Below are positions 15,597 to 24,607 of a stretch of 64,000 bases of DNA, in pieces; position 1 is the first letter of the stretch, and each line of letters begins with the position of its first letter. The DNA lies in the NCBI GenBank assembly GCA_008501825.1, contig QQUA01000007.1:1-64000 (forward strand). The letters run 5' to 3'. Both the position numbers and the translations under genes were made by a program. Below the pieces are notes generated by a model that saw only the letters and a program-made list of their open reading frames with translations, was not told the DNA's origin and ran no database searches. Origin of the DNA: Planctomycetota bacterium (GTDB lineage Bacteria; Planctomycetota; UBA1135).

Positions 15597-16364
15597 TTAG
15601 TCTCCCTTGGCTTGTTGAATTTCTTCCCGCAGCAAAGTCATATCAGCGACGTACTGCCGTACCGCAGTAGCCGCTTCATCTTCCAAGCCCAAGAATCGAG
15701 CTCGCACCCGAGCCGTTCCTTCTTCCACGTCCAAAGCGGCGACTTCAGCGGCGCTGACGTAATAAGTGGCCTTGCTGTACAAGGGAAGGCGGAACTTCAC
15801 CTCCAATTCGGTTCCGGAAGCCAACAAAGACTTCATGGCCTCTTCCGAAAACCGGGAACCGCGACCGTCCCAGCTAAAAGTGATGCCTTCCACGTCGAGC
15901 AGAGCGATCTCGCCGGCTCCGACGCCACGCCCGCCGAGTTCATCGGCTTTGGCCTGATCATAAAAGCGGAACAGCAAGGCGGCTTCTTCGTCTCCGGGCT
16001 CGGCTTCCAGCGGTTTTTCCAAGCCGCTGAGACGCAAGGCCCGAGCCGCTTCTTCGGCATTCTCGTAATGGGGGATCACCGAATCCAAACCCAATTTCTT
16101 GAACACGTCCCGCACGAATCCGGAAGTCGGCGCCATCGCCAAACCGCCGCCGGCGGCGGAGAGTTCTTTGCGAGCCCGCAGCACCGCACCAATGGCGGTG
16201 GTGTTCATAAATTTCACTCGCCGCATGTTCAAAATCAGATGAATCCGTCCGGCTTGGCGAGCCTGCTGGACCGCATCCAGGAATTCGCTGACGGCGTAGG
16301 TCTCGAAATCGCCTGCCAAACTCAGCACGGCGTAGCGGGGTTCGATGTGGGTTTCGATTTTCAT
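15597..16364 (-). CDS. STAS (anti-sigma factor antagonist) fused to PilZ-like domain
   Basis: 255 residues. Residues ~1-105 form a STAS domain: a beta start KIETHIEPRYAVLSLAGDF, LILNMRRVKFMNTTAIGAVL containing the N-T-T phosphoacceptor-type position (Ser/Thr in RsbV/SpoIIAA), and AMAPTSGFVRDVFKKLGLD. Residues ~145-235 look PilZ-like (RGVGAGEIALLDVEG, LEVKFRLP, ARVRARFLGL). Known: STAS antagonists bind anti-sigma kinases when dephosphorylated by PP2C phosphatases; PilZ binds cyclic-di-GMP. It diverges from a GAF-PP2C gene 86 bp away. That pairing suggests one partner-switching module that could sense c-di-GMP (inference). The canonical PilZ RxxxR motif is not obvious. Confidence 0.8.
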   Translation of the reverse strand: MKIETHIEPRYAVLSLAGDFETYAVSEFLDAVQQARQAGRIHLILNMRRVKFMNTTAIGAVLRARKELSAAGGGLAMAPTSGFVRDVFKKLGLDSVIPHYENAEEAARALRLSGLEKPLEAEPGDEEAALLFRFYDQAKADELGGRGVGAGEIALLDVEGITFSWDGRGSRFSEEAMKSLLASGTELEVKFRLPLYSKATYYVSAAEVAALDVEEGTARVRARFLGLEDEAATAVRQYVADMTLLREEIQQAKGD

Positions 16365-16450
16365 GGATGTGCGGGCGGGGCAGTCATTCCCCCGAGCCTG
16401 GCAAGGGGCTACCCTTTGGGACAGTGTAGCCCTGCGTGGTGACCCCGCCG

Positions 16451-17728
16451 ATGTTCCAGCGCCCTGGGAAAAGTTCCAACGATTCCGGCTCCTCCGATCA
16501 CGAGGGTCGAAACCGCATTTTGCTCGAAGCCATGGCGGATTTGTCCGCGACCTTGGATTTGGACCAGGTGCTGGATCGCATCTTGGCTCGCAGTTTGGAG
16601 CTGAGCGGAGCGGAGCGGGCCTTGCTCTTGCTGGGGGACGCCCAGCGCGGGGTCCAGGCCCGCCAGGCCAAGCGCGCCGACGGCCGTGAAATCCAGGCGG
16701 AGGAAGTGGCTTTCAGTACCACCATGGTGAAGCGGGCGCTGAAGGACGGCCATCCGATCACCGAGGAAATGGACAGTGACAGCGAGGCTCTGGCCGCCAG
16801 CCAATCGGTGTTCGAGCTGCGCCTGCGCTCGGTCATGTGCGCCCCCATGAGTTTCCGCGGAGAAGTCTTGGGCGCGATTTACCTGGATTCCAAGGTTCAC
16901 CGCAAGACTTTCGCCAAAGCCGACCGGGAATTGTTTGAAGCCCTGGCTCGCCAGGCTGCGATCGCCCTGAAAAACGCCCGCTTGTTACAGCAAGCGGAAG
17001 AACGGGCCCGCATGAAGGCGGAACTGACCTTGGCTGCGGAAATCCAAGGCGACTTGCTCCCGGCCGAAGCGCCGCGGGTCCCCGGATTGGAAATCGCCGG
17101 GCGTTGCTTGCCGTGCGAAGAGTTGAGTGGAGACACTTTCGACTTCGTGGTGTTGGAGGACGGCCGGCTGTTGCTCTACGTCGCCGATGTCACCGGCCAC
17201 GGAGTCGGACCGGCCTTGCTGGCCGCCGAAGTCCGGGGTGAAATCCGGGCCCTGGCCGGAATCGAGCCCGATCCCGGAGCCATCCTGCGCCGGGTCCATG
17301 AGAACCTGCGGCAAACCGTGGATCCCGGCCGTTTCCTGACCCTGTTCCTGGCTCTCCTGGAGCCGCAGAGCCGCCGGCTTCGATTTGCCAGCGCCGGCCA
17401 TTCCGAAGTCTTGTTGCTAAATCAAGGCGAGGGCCGTTTCCTCGGCAACACTGGCCCGCCTTTGGGAGTGGACGTGGACGTCGAGCATCAAACCCAAGAA
17501 CTGGCGGATTTGGCGCCGGGTACGGTCCTGGTGGCTTTCAGTGACGGCCTGGTGGAAGCGCGAAACGCCGATGGCGAGTGCTTCGGGCAAGACCGTTTGA
17601 TCGCCTACGCGGTTCAGGGCGGAAATTCCGAGCGCATCGTGACCGGCATCTTGGAAGAAGTCGATGCCTTTACCGGCGGCACCCGGGACGATGATCGAAC
17701 CGTGATCGCGGCTACTTTTCAAGCATGA
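16451..17728 (+). CDS. GAF-domain PP2C (RsbU/SpoIIE-type) serine phosphatase
   Basis: About 425 residues. A GAF domain (~25-180: LDQVLDRILARSLEL, SVMCAPMSFRGEVLGAIYLDS) is followed by a short helical linker and a SpoIIE-type PP2C domain (~215-425). The PP2C domain has the LSGDTFDF, YVADVTGHGVGPALLA, LRFASAGHSEVL, AFSDGLVEARN and DDRTVI motifs that hold the metal-binding aspartates. It likely dephosphorylates STAS antagonists such as the divergent neighbour. I prefer the ATG at 16451 over a GTG 15 bp upstream. The stop overlaps the next ATG as ATGA. Confidence 0.9.
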   Translation: MFQRPGKSSNDSGSSDHEGRNRILLEAMADLSATLDLDQVLDRILARSLELSGAERALLLLGDAQRGVQARQAKRADGREIQAEEVAFSTTMVKRALKDGHPITEEMDSDSEALAASQSVFELRLRSVMCAPMSFRGEVLGAIYLDSKVHRKTFAKADRELFEALARQAAIALKNARLLQQAEERARMKAELTLAAEIQGDLLPAEAPRVPGLEIAGRCLPCEELSGDTFDFVVLEDGRLLLYVADVTGHGVGPALLAAEVRGEIRALAGIEPDPGAILRRVHENLRQTVDPGRFLTLFLALLEPQSRRLRFASAGHSEVLLLNQGEGRFLGNTGPPLGVDVDVEHQTQELADLAPGTVLVAFSDGLVEARNADGECFGQDRLIAYAVQGGNSERIVTGILEEVDAFTGGTRDDDRTVIAATFQA

Positions 17729-19059
17729 ACCGCCCCCGCTTGTTTCGAAACGGCCGTTTGTTCGACGGCGTGAATTTCATCGACCACACCGATTTGCGAG
17801 TCGATGCCGCCGGCAAACAAATCGAACTGGGAACAGGCTTGCCCGTTCGCCCCGAAGAGGAAGTGGTGGACTTGAACCAGCGCTGGTTGATCCCCGGCTT
17901 GGTCGATTGCCACGTCCATTTCCGGGAACCGGGCTTGGTTCGAAAGGAAGGTTATGCCACCGGTTCTTTGGGCGCCTTGCACGGTGGCGTCACCACGGTT
18001 TTGGAAATTCAAAACAATCCGCCGCTGTTGACTTCAGCGAAGTTGCTGCAACGAAAATTGCAGAGCCTGCAAGGCGTTTCCCGGGTGGATTATGGTTGCT
18101 ATGGCAATTTGATTGAGGAAAGCTTGGCGGAATTGCCGGCCATGGCCCCTTGGACGCCGGCGGTGAAATGTTTTCTCGGTTGCAGTACCGGTCTATCCGG
18201 CATTTCCGATGAAGGCGTCATTCGCCGCCTTTTTGCCGCCGCCGCCGCCGCTGGTTTAAAGATCGTGGCCCATTGTGAAGACGATGGTTTGATGGAGCAG
18301 GCCAAAGCCCAACTGAAGGGCGAGGAGGCCCGACGCCACGATTTAAGGCGGCCCCGAATTGCCGAAGTGGAAAGCATCCGCCAAGCCTTGCGGATCGCTA
18401 ACGAAGTCGGCGCATCTTTGCACGTATTTCATCTTTCCACTGCCGAGGGAGCCGGCTTGGTGGTAGGAGCCGCCGGCCGCGGTCAAGCGGCGACCGGAAC
18501 GACCGCGCCTCACTATTTGCTTTGGGACGCCGAGCAGGCGGCAAAGCGGCCGGAAAATCGCCTGAAGGTGAATCCTTCGATCAAATACCAAGAAGATCAG
18601 CAGGGTTTGGCTTCCATGGTGGCGCAAGGAAGCTTGCAAGGAGTGGGGACCGATCATGCTCCCCATCCCATGGAAGAAAAGGCAAGGGTTTACGAAAAGG
18701 CGCCTTCCGGATTTCCATCGATCGATTTGTTGTTGCCGTTGACCTTCGCCGTTCACGATCGCCATTCGATCGCGCTGGAAAGCTGTCTTGCCGCCGTGAC
18801 CCGTCTTCCGGCGGATGAATTCGGCCTGGTCGACAAAGGACGTTTGGCCCCAGGGGCCGATGCCGATTTGGTGATCCTGGATCCGACGGCCAAGCGCCAA
18901 GTCGAAGAGAAAGCCTTGCCTTCCAAGGCCAAGTGGAGTCCGTATCACGGTCTCCGTTTGCGCGGTTTTCCGGAACAAGTATTTCTCCGCGGACAAAGAG
19001 TCTTTGCCGACTGCCGGGCGCTGGGTCCTCCCCGGGGCCGTTCCCTGTTTGGCCCTTAA
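17725..19059 (+). CDS. pyrC: Dihydroorotase
   Basis: 444 residues. Cyclises carbamoyl-aspartate to dihydroorotate in pyrimidine synthesis. Amidohydrolase fold: DCHVHFREPG (HxH zinc ligands plus substrate Arg, near 63), VKCFLGCST (position of the carbamylated Lys), AHCEDD, VFHLSTAEG and GTDHAPHPMEEK (catalytic Asp). The usual MPNT loop is replaced by EIQNNPP, so a related cyclic amidohydrolase is possible. The size and overall motif order favour class I dihydroorotase. Translationally coupled to the PP2C gene; no other pyr genes are adjacent. Confidence 0.87.
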   Translation: MNRPRLFRNGRLFDGVNFIDHTDLRVDAAGKQIELGTGLPVRPEEEVVDLNQRWLIPGLVDCHVHFREPGLVRKEGYATGSLGALHGGVTTVLEIQNNPPLLTSAKLLQRKLQSLQGVSRVDYGCYGNLIEESLAELPAMAPWTPAVKCFLGCSTGLSGISDEGVIRRLFAAAAAAGLKIVAHCEDDGLMEQAKAQLKGEEARRHDLRRPRIAEVESIRQALRIANEVGASLHVFHLSTAEGAGLVVGAAGRGQAATGTTAPHYLLWDAEQAAKRPENRLKVNPSIKYQEDQQGLASMVAQGSLQGVGTDHAPHPMEEKARVYEKAPSGFPSIDLLLPLTFAVHDRHSIALESCLAAVTRLPADEFGLVDKGRLAPGADADLVILDPTAKRQVEEKALPSKAKWSPYHGLRLRGFPEQVFLRGQRVFADCRALGPPRGRSLFGP

Positions 19060-19066
19060 GGAGGTC

Positions 19067-19927
19067 ATGGGCGAAGCCCTGTTTCCCGCAACATTCTTCC
19101 AAGCCTTGGAGCGCCTGGCCCGGCGCCCGCCGCTGGCGGGAAACGGCCAAAAGTTGCGACCCCGACCCGGCAGCGGCCGCCTCGGTTTCGAGCACCGGGA
19201 TTACCAACCGGGCGACGATTTGCGACGAGTCGATTGGCGGGCCTCCGCTCGCAGCCGCCACTGGCAGGTCCGACGGACCGAACAGGAAACCGGCGGCCTT
19301 TGCGTCTTGGTGTTGGATCGCAGCGCCAGCCTTTGTCCGATTCATCCTCGCCGCGACTTCGATCAGCGGCGTTTGGCTCTGGCTTTGGCTTGGGTTCAAC
19401 TCGAAACCGGTGGGGCGGTCGGCATCGTCGCCGGCCGGCAGCCGCCGCGCTTGTTTGCCGGCCTCGAACGCCGCCCCTTGCTGCAGGATTTCCTACAAGG
19501 GCTGCCGCCTCCTGCCGAGGCCGATGAGGAAGCCTTGGCTCCTGCCCTGCCTCGCTTTTCCCGGGCGGTGGGAACCAGCCGAGTGGTGTTTCTCGGCGAT
19601 CCGTGGGGGGGAGAAGCTTGGTGGCGTTTGTTGGCCCAAAGCCGTCCTCGGGTCGCCGCCATGAAAGCCGTGGAGCTGGTGTTGCCTGAAGAAGCTCAAC
19701 CGCCGGCCGAGGCCTTGCGCCTGACCGCGGTGGAGCAAAGCCGGACCCTGGAAGTCGACCTGGCCGCTGGAAAACGGGAATTCCGCCGGGCTTGGCAGCA
19801 ATGGTGTCAACAGCGACGTCGCCGGAGCCTCGAATTGGGAGCGGAATTCCACTCCTTGAGCTGCGCTGAGCTCGGGGCGCCGTCCACTCTGATTTTGCAG
19901 GCGGCGGAGGCCGAGGGCCTTGTTTGA
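19067..19927 (+). CDS. DUF58-domain protein
   Basis: 286 residues. I place the start at the ATG at 19067, preceded by AAGGAGGTC, a very strong though close-set ribosome site just after the pyrC stop. The DUF58 signature is FEHRDYQPGDDLRRVDWRASARS, with LDRSASL following as a degenerate vWA/MIDAS-like site. DUF58 proteins normally accompany MoxR ATPases in chaperone-like modules and peptide-modification or envelope-stress loci; no MoxR gene is here. The stop overlaps the next gene by 8 bp. Confidence 0.85.
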   Translation: MGEALFPATFFQALERLARRPPLAGNGQKLRPRPGSGRLGFEHRDYQPGDDLRRVDWRASARSRHWQVRRTEQETGGLCVLVLDRSASLCPIHPRRDFDQRRLALALAWVQLETGGAVGIVAGRQPPRLFAGLERRPLLQDFLQGLPPPAEADEEALAPALPRFSRAVGTSRVVFLGDPWGGEAWWRLLAQSRPRVAAMKAVELVLPEEAQPPAEALRLTAVEQSRTLEVDLAAGKREFRRAWQQWCQQRRRRSLELGAEFHSLSCAELGAPSTLILQAAEAEGLV

Positions 19928-21083
19928 CCGGCCCGAAATGCTCTGGGCCTTGGGACTGGGACTGCCCTGGCTGTGGTTCAGTCGCCAACAGCGTCCACGG
20001 TTTTGGCCGGTCGGCGGCTTGCAGCCCTTTCAGAAGTGGGAAGCCTCCGGCCAAAGTCAACGCCGGCGCTTGCCCTGGTCGGCTTGGGCTGGTTTGGCCG
20101 CTCTGGTTTTAGGCGCCTTGGCTTTGGCCCAGCCTCGTTGGGGCATGGCCGGTCACCGAGTGTTGGTGGATCGCAGCTTCAGTACCGGCCAGCTTTTCCG
20201 TTCCTCCGAATCGTCCGGCCGGGAAAGGCCGGATTTCCCAGACGGAGCCTTGGAGCTTGGTTCGCCGAAGGAGTGGATTGGCTACCTCCAACTTCACGAG
20301 GAAGTGGCGGCCCTGGCCGGAAGTCGCAAGTTGACGGTATGGACCGATCTCCCGGCGCCGGACGGCCTGCCCTCGTGGGTAGATTGGCGGCGGGGCCAAG
20401 CCTCCGATCCGAGACGGCCGAATGCCGCCATCTTGAATCTTTGGAGGCAAGCCGACGGCTGGCAGTTGGCTTGGATACGAGGCGGCGTCTCCGGCGAGCT
20501 TTGGTTGTGGCGAAATCGAAATCGGGAGCTCCGACTCCAAGGTGAACAGGGCCTTTTGGCTTTGCCTGATTTGTCGCCGGGCGACCGGCTTTGGCTTGCC
20601 GGAGCCGCCGGCGACCCCCCGGACGACCGGGCTTTTGACGATGCTTGGGTTTTGCCGCCGCTTCGAAGCTTGATCCTTCCTGCCGAGGCATCGACTTCCT
20701 GGGAAAAAGCGGTGGAGGCCGCTTGGCCGGATTTGCCGGTACGGCGCTCGCCCCTCATCGAGGAGACCCTGGGCCAGGAGATTACGGTGCGTTTCGAACC
20801 CAACCAGACGTCGGATGAGGATGCCTTGGTGTTCGACGGCGATCCTTTTCAAAAGCTGGACGAGTTGGAGGCGGTGGCCTTCATCAGCCGGCGCTTGCGG
20901 GCTTGGCGAAACCTCCGGGACCCGTTTCCCCGGCCCCAGGCGGAATGCCTGCCGTTGAATGAGCCGCTGCCGCTCTGGTCGCTTCCTTCCTTGGCGGCGT
21001 CTCGCGGCGTTGGCCGGGTTTTGGCCTGGTCGGGCTTGGTTTTTTTGCTTTTGTGTTTGATCCTACGCCGCTGGGGACGTTAA
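19920..21083 (+). CDS. BatA-type membrane protein without vWA domain
   Basis: 387 residues, TTG start at 19920 overlapping the DUF58 gene; an ATG at 19938 is the alternative. The N-terminal ~75 residues look like a BatA N-domain: a membrane segment LWALGLGLPWLWF, then WSAWAGLAALVLGALALAQPRWG. A large Trp-rich extracytoplasmic region follows, then a C-terminal membrane helix (VLAWSGLVFLLLCLILRRWGR). No MIDAS motif is seen. With DUF58 it makes a reduced Bat-type pair. It converges on the channel gene with a 4-bp overlap. Confidence 0.7.
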   Translation: MFDRPEMLWALGLGLPWLWFSRQQRPRFWPVGGLQPFQKWEASGQSQRRRLPWSAWAGLAALVLGALALAQPRWGMAGHRVLVDRSFSTGQLFRSSESSGRERPDFPDGALELGSPKEWIGYLQLHEEVAALAGSRKLTVWTDLPAPDGLPSWVDWRRGQASDPRRPNAAILNLWRQADGWQLAWIRGGVSGELWLWRNRNRELRLQGEQGLLALPDLSPGDRLWLAGAAGDPPDDRAFDDAWVLPPLRSLILPAEASTSWEKAVEAAWPDLPVRRSPLIEETLGQEITVRFEPNQTSDEDALVFDGDPFQKLDELEAVAFISRRLRAWRNLRDPFPRPQAECLPLNEPLPLWSLPSLAASRGVGRVLAWSGLVFLLLCLILRRWGR

Positions 21084-22528
21084 TCGTCCGGATCGTTTTC
21101 CGGCGGCCAGCGATAGAGGATCAAAGGGTTGCCTAAATTCGACTCGAATTCGGCCAGGGCTTGCCAGCCGTCCTTTTTATAAAGTTTGGCCGCGGCTTGG
21201 CGGAAATCATCCTTGACCACGACCAGATAAACCGCTTGGTCGGGAATTTTCGCTACGGCTTCTTGAACCAGTCGCCGGGCGATCCCGCGCTTTCGCCAGT
21301 GGGGAACGACGGCGAGCCGGCGCAACACCCAAAGATCTTGATAAGGCCCGAACAGTTTCTGTCCTGAACGGTGTTCATAATCCCGCCACAGCCGGTGAAA
21401 TTTGGTTTTGTCCGAGTACACCCTGGAAAGAGAAACCGAGCCAACCACTTCTTTGTTGAATACCGCCAACAAATGATGGTCGGCGTCTTGAATTTCCTGC
21501 CGGATTTGGCCGGCTAAAGCTCGAAACCAACGGAACAGCGGTATTGCCTGGCCGGAAAGGGCTCCTCCGAAAAGACCGATGGCCCCCTGTTTGGCATGAA
21601 TGACGGCCAAGTCTTCCAGGAACTTGCGGTCTTTCAGTTGCGCCGGCCATTGAAACCCGGATTCAGCGTGAATGTCGGCCCAAAGTCGCACCAGTCTCCA
21701 GAAGCGGCGCTTGGAATAAGGCTGAATCTTGACTCGAGCGGCAGGGTCGTCTTCGATTCGACCGTCTTCTTCCACCAATCGATTCCAATAGTTCCAATTC
21801 GGTGGGCCGCCGCCGTAAGTCACCATGGCGAAGGCTTTGCGCTGGATATCTTCCAAACCATAGTCTTTTTCCACTGCCATGCTGCCGGCAAAATAATTAC
21901 CGGTGACGACGATGCGGATGAATTGTTTTGGATCCTGGGTTAGTTTTTGTGGCAGGTGAATGCGGAAGTTTTTGGGAATGCGATAGTCCAGGACCGGAGA
22001 GAGCTTGGGAATGGCTTCCAGCGGTTCGATTTTGCGGATATGAACTCCTTCCTCTTCCTTTGGCTCGGTATAAAGACCGGCGTCGACCTCGCATTTGAAC
22101 AATCGAAACGGAAGGTGATTTCGAATTCGAAATCGCACCAACAACTCGTCATCGGGATCTTCGCTTAAGGTGGCAGAGAATTCCAGGCTGTCGGGGTCCG
22201 GCAATAAGAGGCGAACACCCACCACGCCGATGGCCACCGAAAAGAAGATGACGCTGATCAATCCCTGAATCGAGGCGATGATGCGGCCGAAACCCACCGG
22301 TAGGACGTCGCCGAAGCCGATGGTCGATTGAGTGATCAGGCTGAAATAGGCGCATTCCCAAAAGCCTTGGTCGTCTCCAACTCCATCGAAAATCCAATAC
22401 AAAAGTCCAAAGAACAAGCTGCAACCTAGATACGCCAAGGTGAACAGCAGAAAAAAACGTCTCGTCGGCGTGGCCTCGATGATTTTCAAGACCACGTGGT
22501 AGAAGGTGGAAGGTCCGCGTCGAGGCAT
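21080..22528 (-). CDS. Kir-like potassium channel fused to GNAT acetyltransferase
   Basis: 482 residues. An amphipathic slide helix (FYHVVLKIIE) and TM1 (~25-47) are followed by a pore helix and selectivity filter TIGFGD (69-74) and TM2 (~82-107). Residues ~112-240 resemble the beta-sandwich cytoplasmic domain of KirBac (LLVRFRIRNHLPF, FIRIVVTGNYFAGSM, YGLEDIQRKAF). Residues ~265-475 are a GNAT acetyltransferase (LLAVFNKEVVGSVSLSR, LRRLAVVPHWRKRGIARRLV with the acetyl-CoA loop, YKKDGWQAL). The frame is continuous, so the fusion is real. It lies 15 bp downstream of the NhaC-type antiporter gene, suggesting an ion-homeostasis operon. Substrate and gating coupling are unknown. Confidence 0.85.
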   Translation of the reverse strand: MPRRGPSTFYHVVLKIIEATPTRRFFLLFTLAYLGCSLFFGLLYWIFDGVGDDQGFWECAYFSLITQSTIGFGDVLPVGFGRIIASIQGLISVIFFSVAIGVVGVRLLLPDPDSLEFSATLSEDPDDELLVRFRIRNHLPFRLFKCEVDAGLYTEPKEEEGVHIRKIEPLEAIPKLSPVLDYRIPKNFRIHLPQKLTQDPKQFIRIVVTGNYFAGSMAVEKDYGLEDIQRKAFAMVTYGGGPPNWNYWNRLVEEDGRIEDDPAARVKIQPYSKRRFWRLVRLWADIHAESGFQWPAQLKDRKFLEDLAVIHAKQGAIGLFGGALSGQAIPLFRWFRALAGQIRQEIQDADHHLLAVFNKEVVGSVSLSRVYSDKTKFHRLWRDYEHRSGQKLFGPYQDLWVLRRLAVVPHWRKRGIARRLVQEAVAKIPDQAVYLVVVKDDFRQAAAKLYKKDGWQALAEFESNLGNPLILYRWPPENDPDD

Positions 22529-22543
22529 GGTTCGGTCTTTCCT

Positions 22544-24607
22544 CTAGCTTGCGAACGGCTTGCCTCGGAACCGGACGAAGAGTCCAAGTCCGACGGCACC
22601 GACGGCCAAACTCATCCAAGGCGAGACTTGGAAGAAAGCGGTAGGGAAGTAGCCGGCGGCCAGGGCCACCGCCGCCACCAGGAGGGCATAAGGAGCCTGG
22701 GTGCGGACGTGTTCGATGTGCTTGCAGCGAGAAGCAATCGAGGAGAGCACCGTGGTATCGCTGATCGGCGAGCAATGATCTCCGAAGATCGCCCCTTCCA
22801 AAACCGCGCCGATGGAAAGCACCAGCAAGCCGTGGCTTCCCAGCGGGCTTCCGTCTCCCAGGCGATGAGCCAGGAGCACCACGTTGGGTTGCATGATCGC
22901 CATGGTGGCCCAGGAGGAACCGGTACTGAAGGCGACGAAACAACTGGTAATGAACAAAATGATCGGCAAGAGCAGCGGATTGATCAGGTCCTGGGTGGTG
23001 GCCACCAGATAACCCGCCGTTCCCAAATGCTCACAAACTTTGGCGATCGACCAAGCCAAGATCAAGATGAGAACGGCGTCCTTGAACAGCGTGCTCAGGC
23101 CTCGGGCACTGGTGACGGCAATGTCTTTCAGAGGCAGCAATCGTTGGCCGATCGCCAGCAAAAAAGCGGTTCCGAATGCCGCCAGCGAACCAAAGAAAAT
23201 TGCCTTGGTGGAAGGCGATAGTTTCAAAATTTCCCGAATGTAGGGAAAGCCGCCTTGTTCTTTTAGGGCGGCCGCCTCGGCGTCTCCCTCGGCAATGGCG
23301 GCGGCGACTTCCTGCGCCCCCAGATAAAAAATCAAAAAGGCGGTGAAGCCGACCATCACCGCAAACAAGGGGAACACGCCGTTAAACCAGCGTGCTTTCA
23401 CGCCAGGTGCGGGACTTTGGTTTTCGGCACCTTTCTCGCCACCGGCGAAGCTCTGAGAACGTCCCTGGCGAGCGGCTTCTTCCTCCACTCGCATCGGGCC
23501 GAAATCCCGTTGGCTGAAAATCACCAAGCCGACCATGAACAGGGCCAGGAGACAATAGAAGCGATAGGGAATGGTTTCCAGAAAGAGGCTGTAGCCTTCG
23601 TTCGGACTGAGTCCGATGGTCGGCAACTGGGGGGCATAGGTGCTGATTTGATAAGCAACCCAAGTGCTGAGCAAGGCCACTCCTGCCACCGGCGCTGCGG
23701 TGCTGTCGACGATATAAGCCAATTTGGCCCGACTGACTTTCAACCGATCGAACAGCGGGCCGGTGCTGTTGCCGACGATCATGGTGTTGGCATAGTCGTC
23801 GAAGAAAATACCCATACCCAGGAAGTAAGCCACCGCTTGGACGCTGCGGCGGGTTTTGGCCCAGCGTAGAAACACTTTGACCATGCCTTCGATGCCACCC
23901 ATGCGCGTGACCAAGGTGACGGTGGCCGACAGCACTAAAACGAATCCCAAGATGTAGAGGTGAAAGGAATCGGTCAGAATGCCGTGCCAAAGGATGTCGA
24001 CCACGAACAGAGATAGGCCGGTGTACCAAGCCTTGCCCTGAGCGGCGGCCAAAAAGGAACCGACCAAGACGCCGGTCAGCAGGGACGGCACGGTACTGCG
24101 AGTCAAAAAGGCCAGCACGATGGCGATCAGCGGGGGCACCAGGCTCCAGCGCCGAGCCAAACGCTGGCCGCCGACGGTTTGGCCCTGGGGGTCGACCAAG
24201 AGCAGCTCCCGGTCCCCGTCTTCAAGTTGCAGTTGCAATTCCAGCCAGGCATCGCCTTCCAAATCCGGAAATTCAGCTTCCAAGGCGCGCAAGCGGGCGT
24301 CCCAAAAAACCTCCTGGGTGACCAGCGCGCTTTTGAGAGCGTCGACGTGCTCCTGGGTCGGAGCCGGCCGGTCGGGTGGCCAGTGAATCCGAAGATTTCC
24401 GACTTGGCCGGCCGGATCCAAGCTGGAAAGTTGACCGGCTTCCCGGTCGGCCAACAACTTTGGGTACAAACTTTCCTCGCCTTCTCCCAATAAGGCTTTC
24501 ATCGCCAGGCCTTCCAAGGTGGCCGAATCCGCCGGCAACACCAAAAGTGGGAAAAACAATGCCAGGAAGGCCCCGGCGAGGAGCAGGCGGGCGCGCATGG
24601 CCTCCAT
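22544..24607 (-). CDS. NhaC-type Na+/H+ antiporter with extracytoplasmic N-terminal domain
   Basis: About 687 residues. The start may be this ATG or the one 9 bp inside. A signal-like segment (LLLAGAFLALFFPLLVLPA) leads into ~130 charged, non-membrane residues ending ELLLVDPQGQTVGGQ. At least ten hydrophobic helices follow. NhaC-family motifs: SLVPPLIAIVLAFLTRSTVPSLL, MGIFFDDYANTMIVG, STGSSWATMAIM and FGDHCSPISDTTVLSS, holding conserved Asp/Ser positions. It should exchange Na+ for H+ or organic ions at the inner membrane. The N-terminal domain is an addition to the minimal family. Upstream of, and co-directional with, the channel fusion. Confidence 0.88.
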   Translation of the reverse strand: MEAMRARLLLAGAFLALFFPLLVLPADSATLEGLAMKALLGEGEESLYPKLLADREAGQLSSLDPAGQVGNLRIHWPPDRPAPTQEHVDALKSALVTQEVFWDARLRALEAEFPDLEGDAWLELQLQLEDGDRELLLVDPQGQTVGGQRLARRWSLVPPLIAIVLAFLTRSTVPSLLTGVLVGSFLAAAQGKAWYTGLSLFVVDILWHGILTDSFHLYILGFVLVLSATVTLVTRMGGIEGMVKVFLRWAKTRRSVQAVAYFLGMGIFFDDYANTMIVGNSTGPLFDRLKVSRAKLAYIVDSTAAPVAGVALLSTWVAYQISTYAPQLPTIGLSPNEGYSLFLETIPYRFYCLLALFMVGLVIFSQRDFGPMRVEEEAARQGRSQSFAGGEKGAENQSPAPGVKARWFNGVFPLFAVMVGFTAFLIFYLGAQEVAAAIAEGDAEAAALKEQGGFPYIREILKLSPSTKAIFFGSLAAFGTAFLLAIGQRLLPLKDIAVTSARGLSTLFKDAVLILILAWSIAKVCEHLGTAGYLVATTQDLINPLLLPIILFITSCFVAFSTGSSWATMAIMQPNVVLLAHRLGDGSPLGSHGLLVLSIGAVLEGAIFGDHCSPISDTTVLSSIASRCKHIEHVRTQAPYALLVAAVALAAGYFPTAFFQVSPWMSLAVGAVGLGLFVRFRGKPFAS

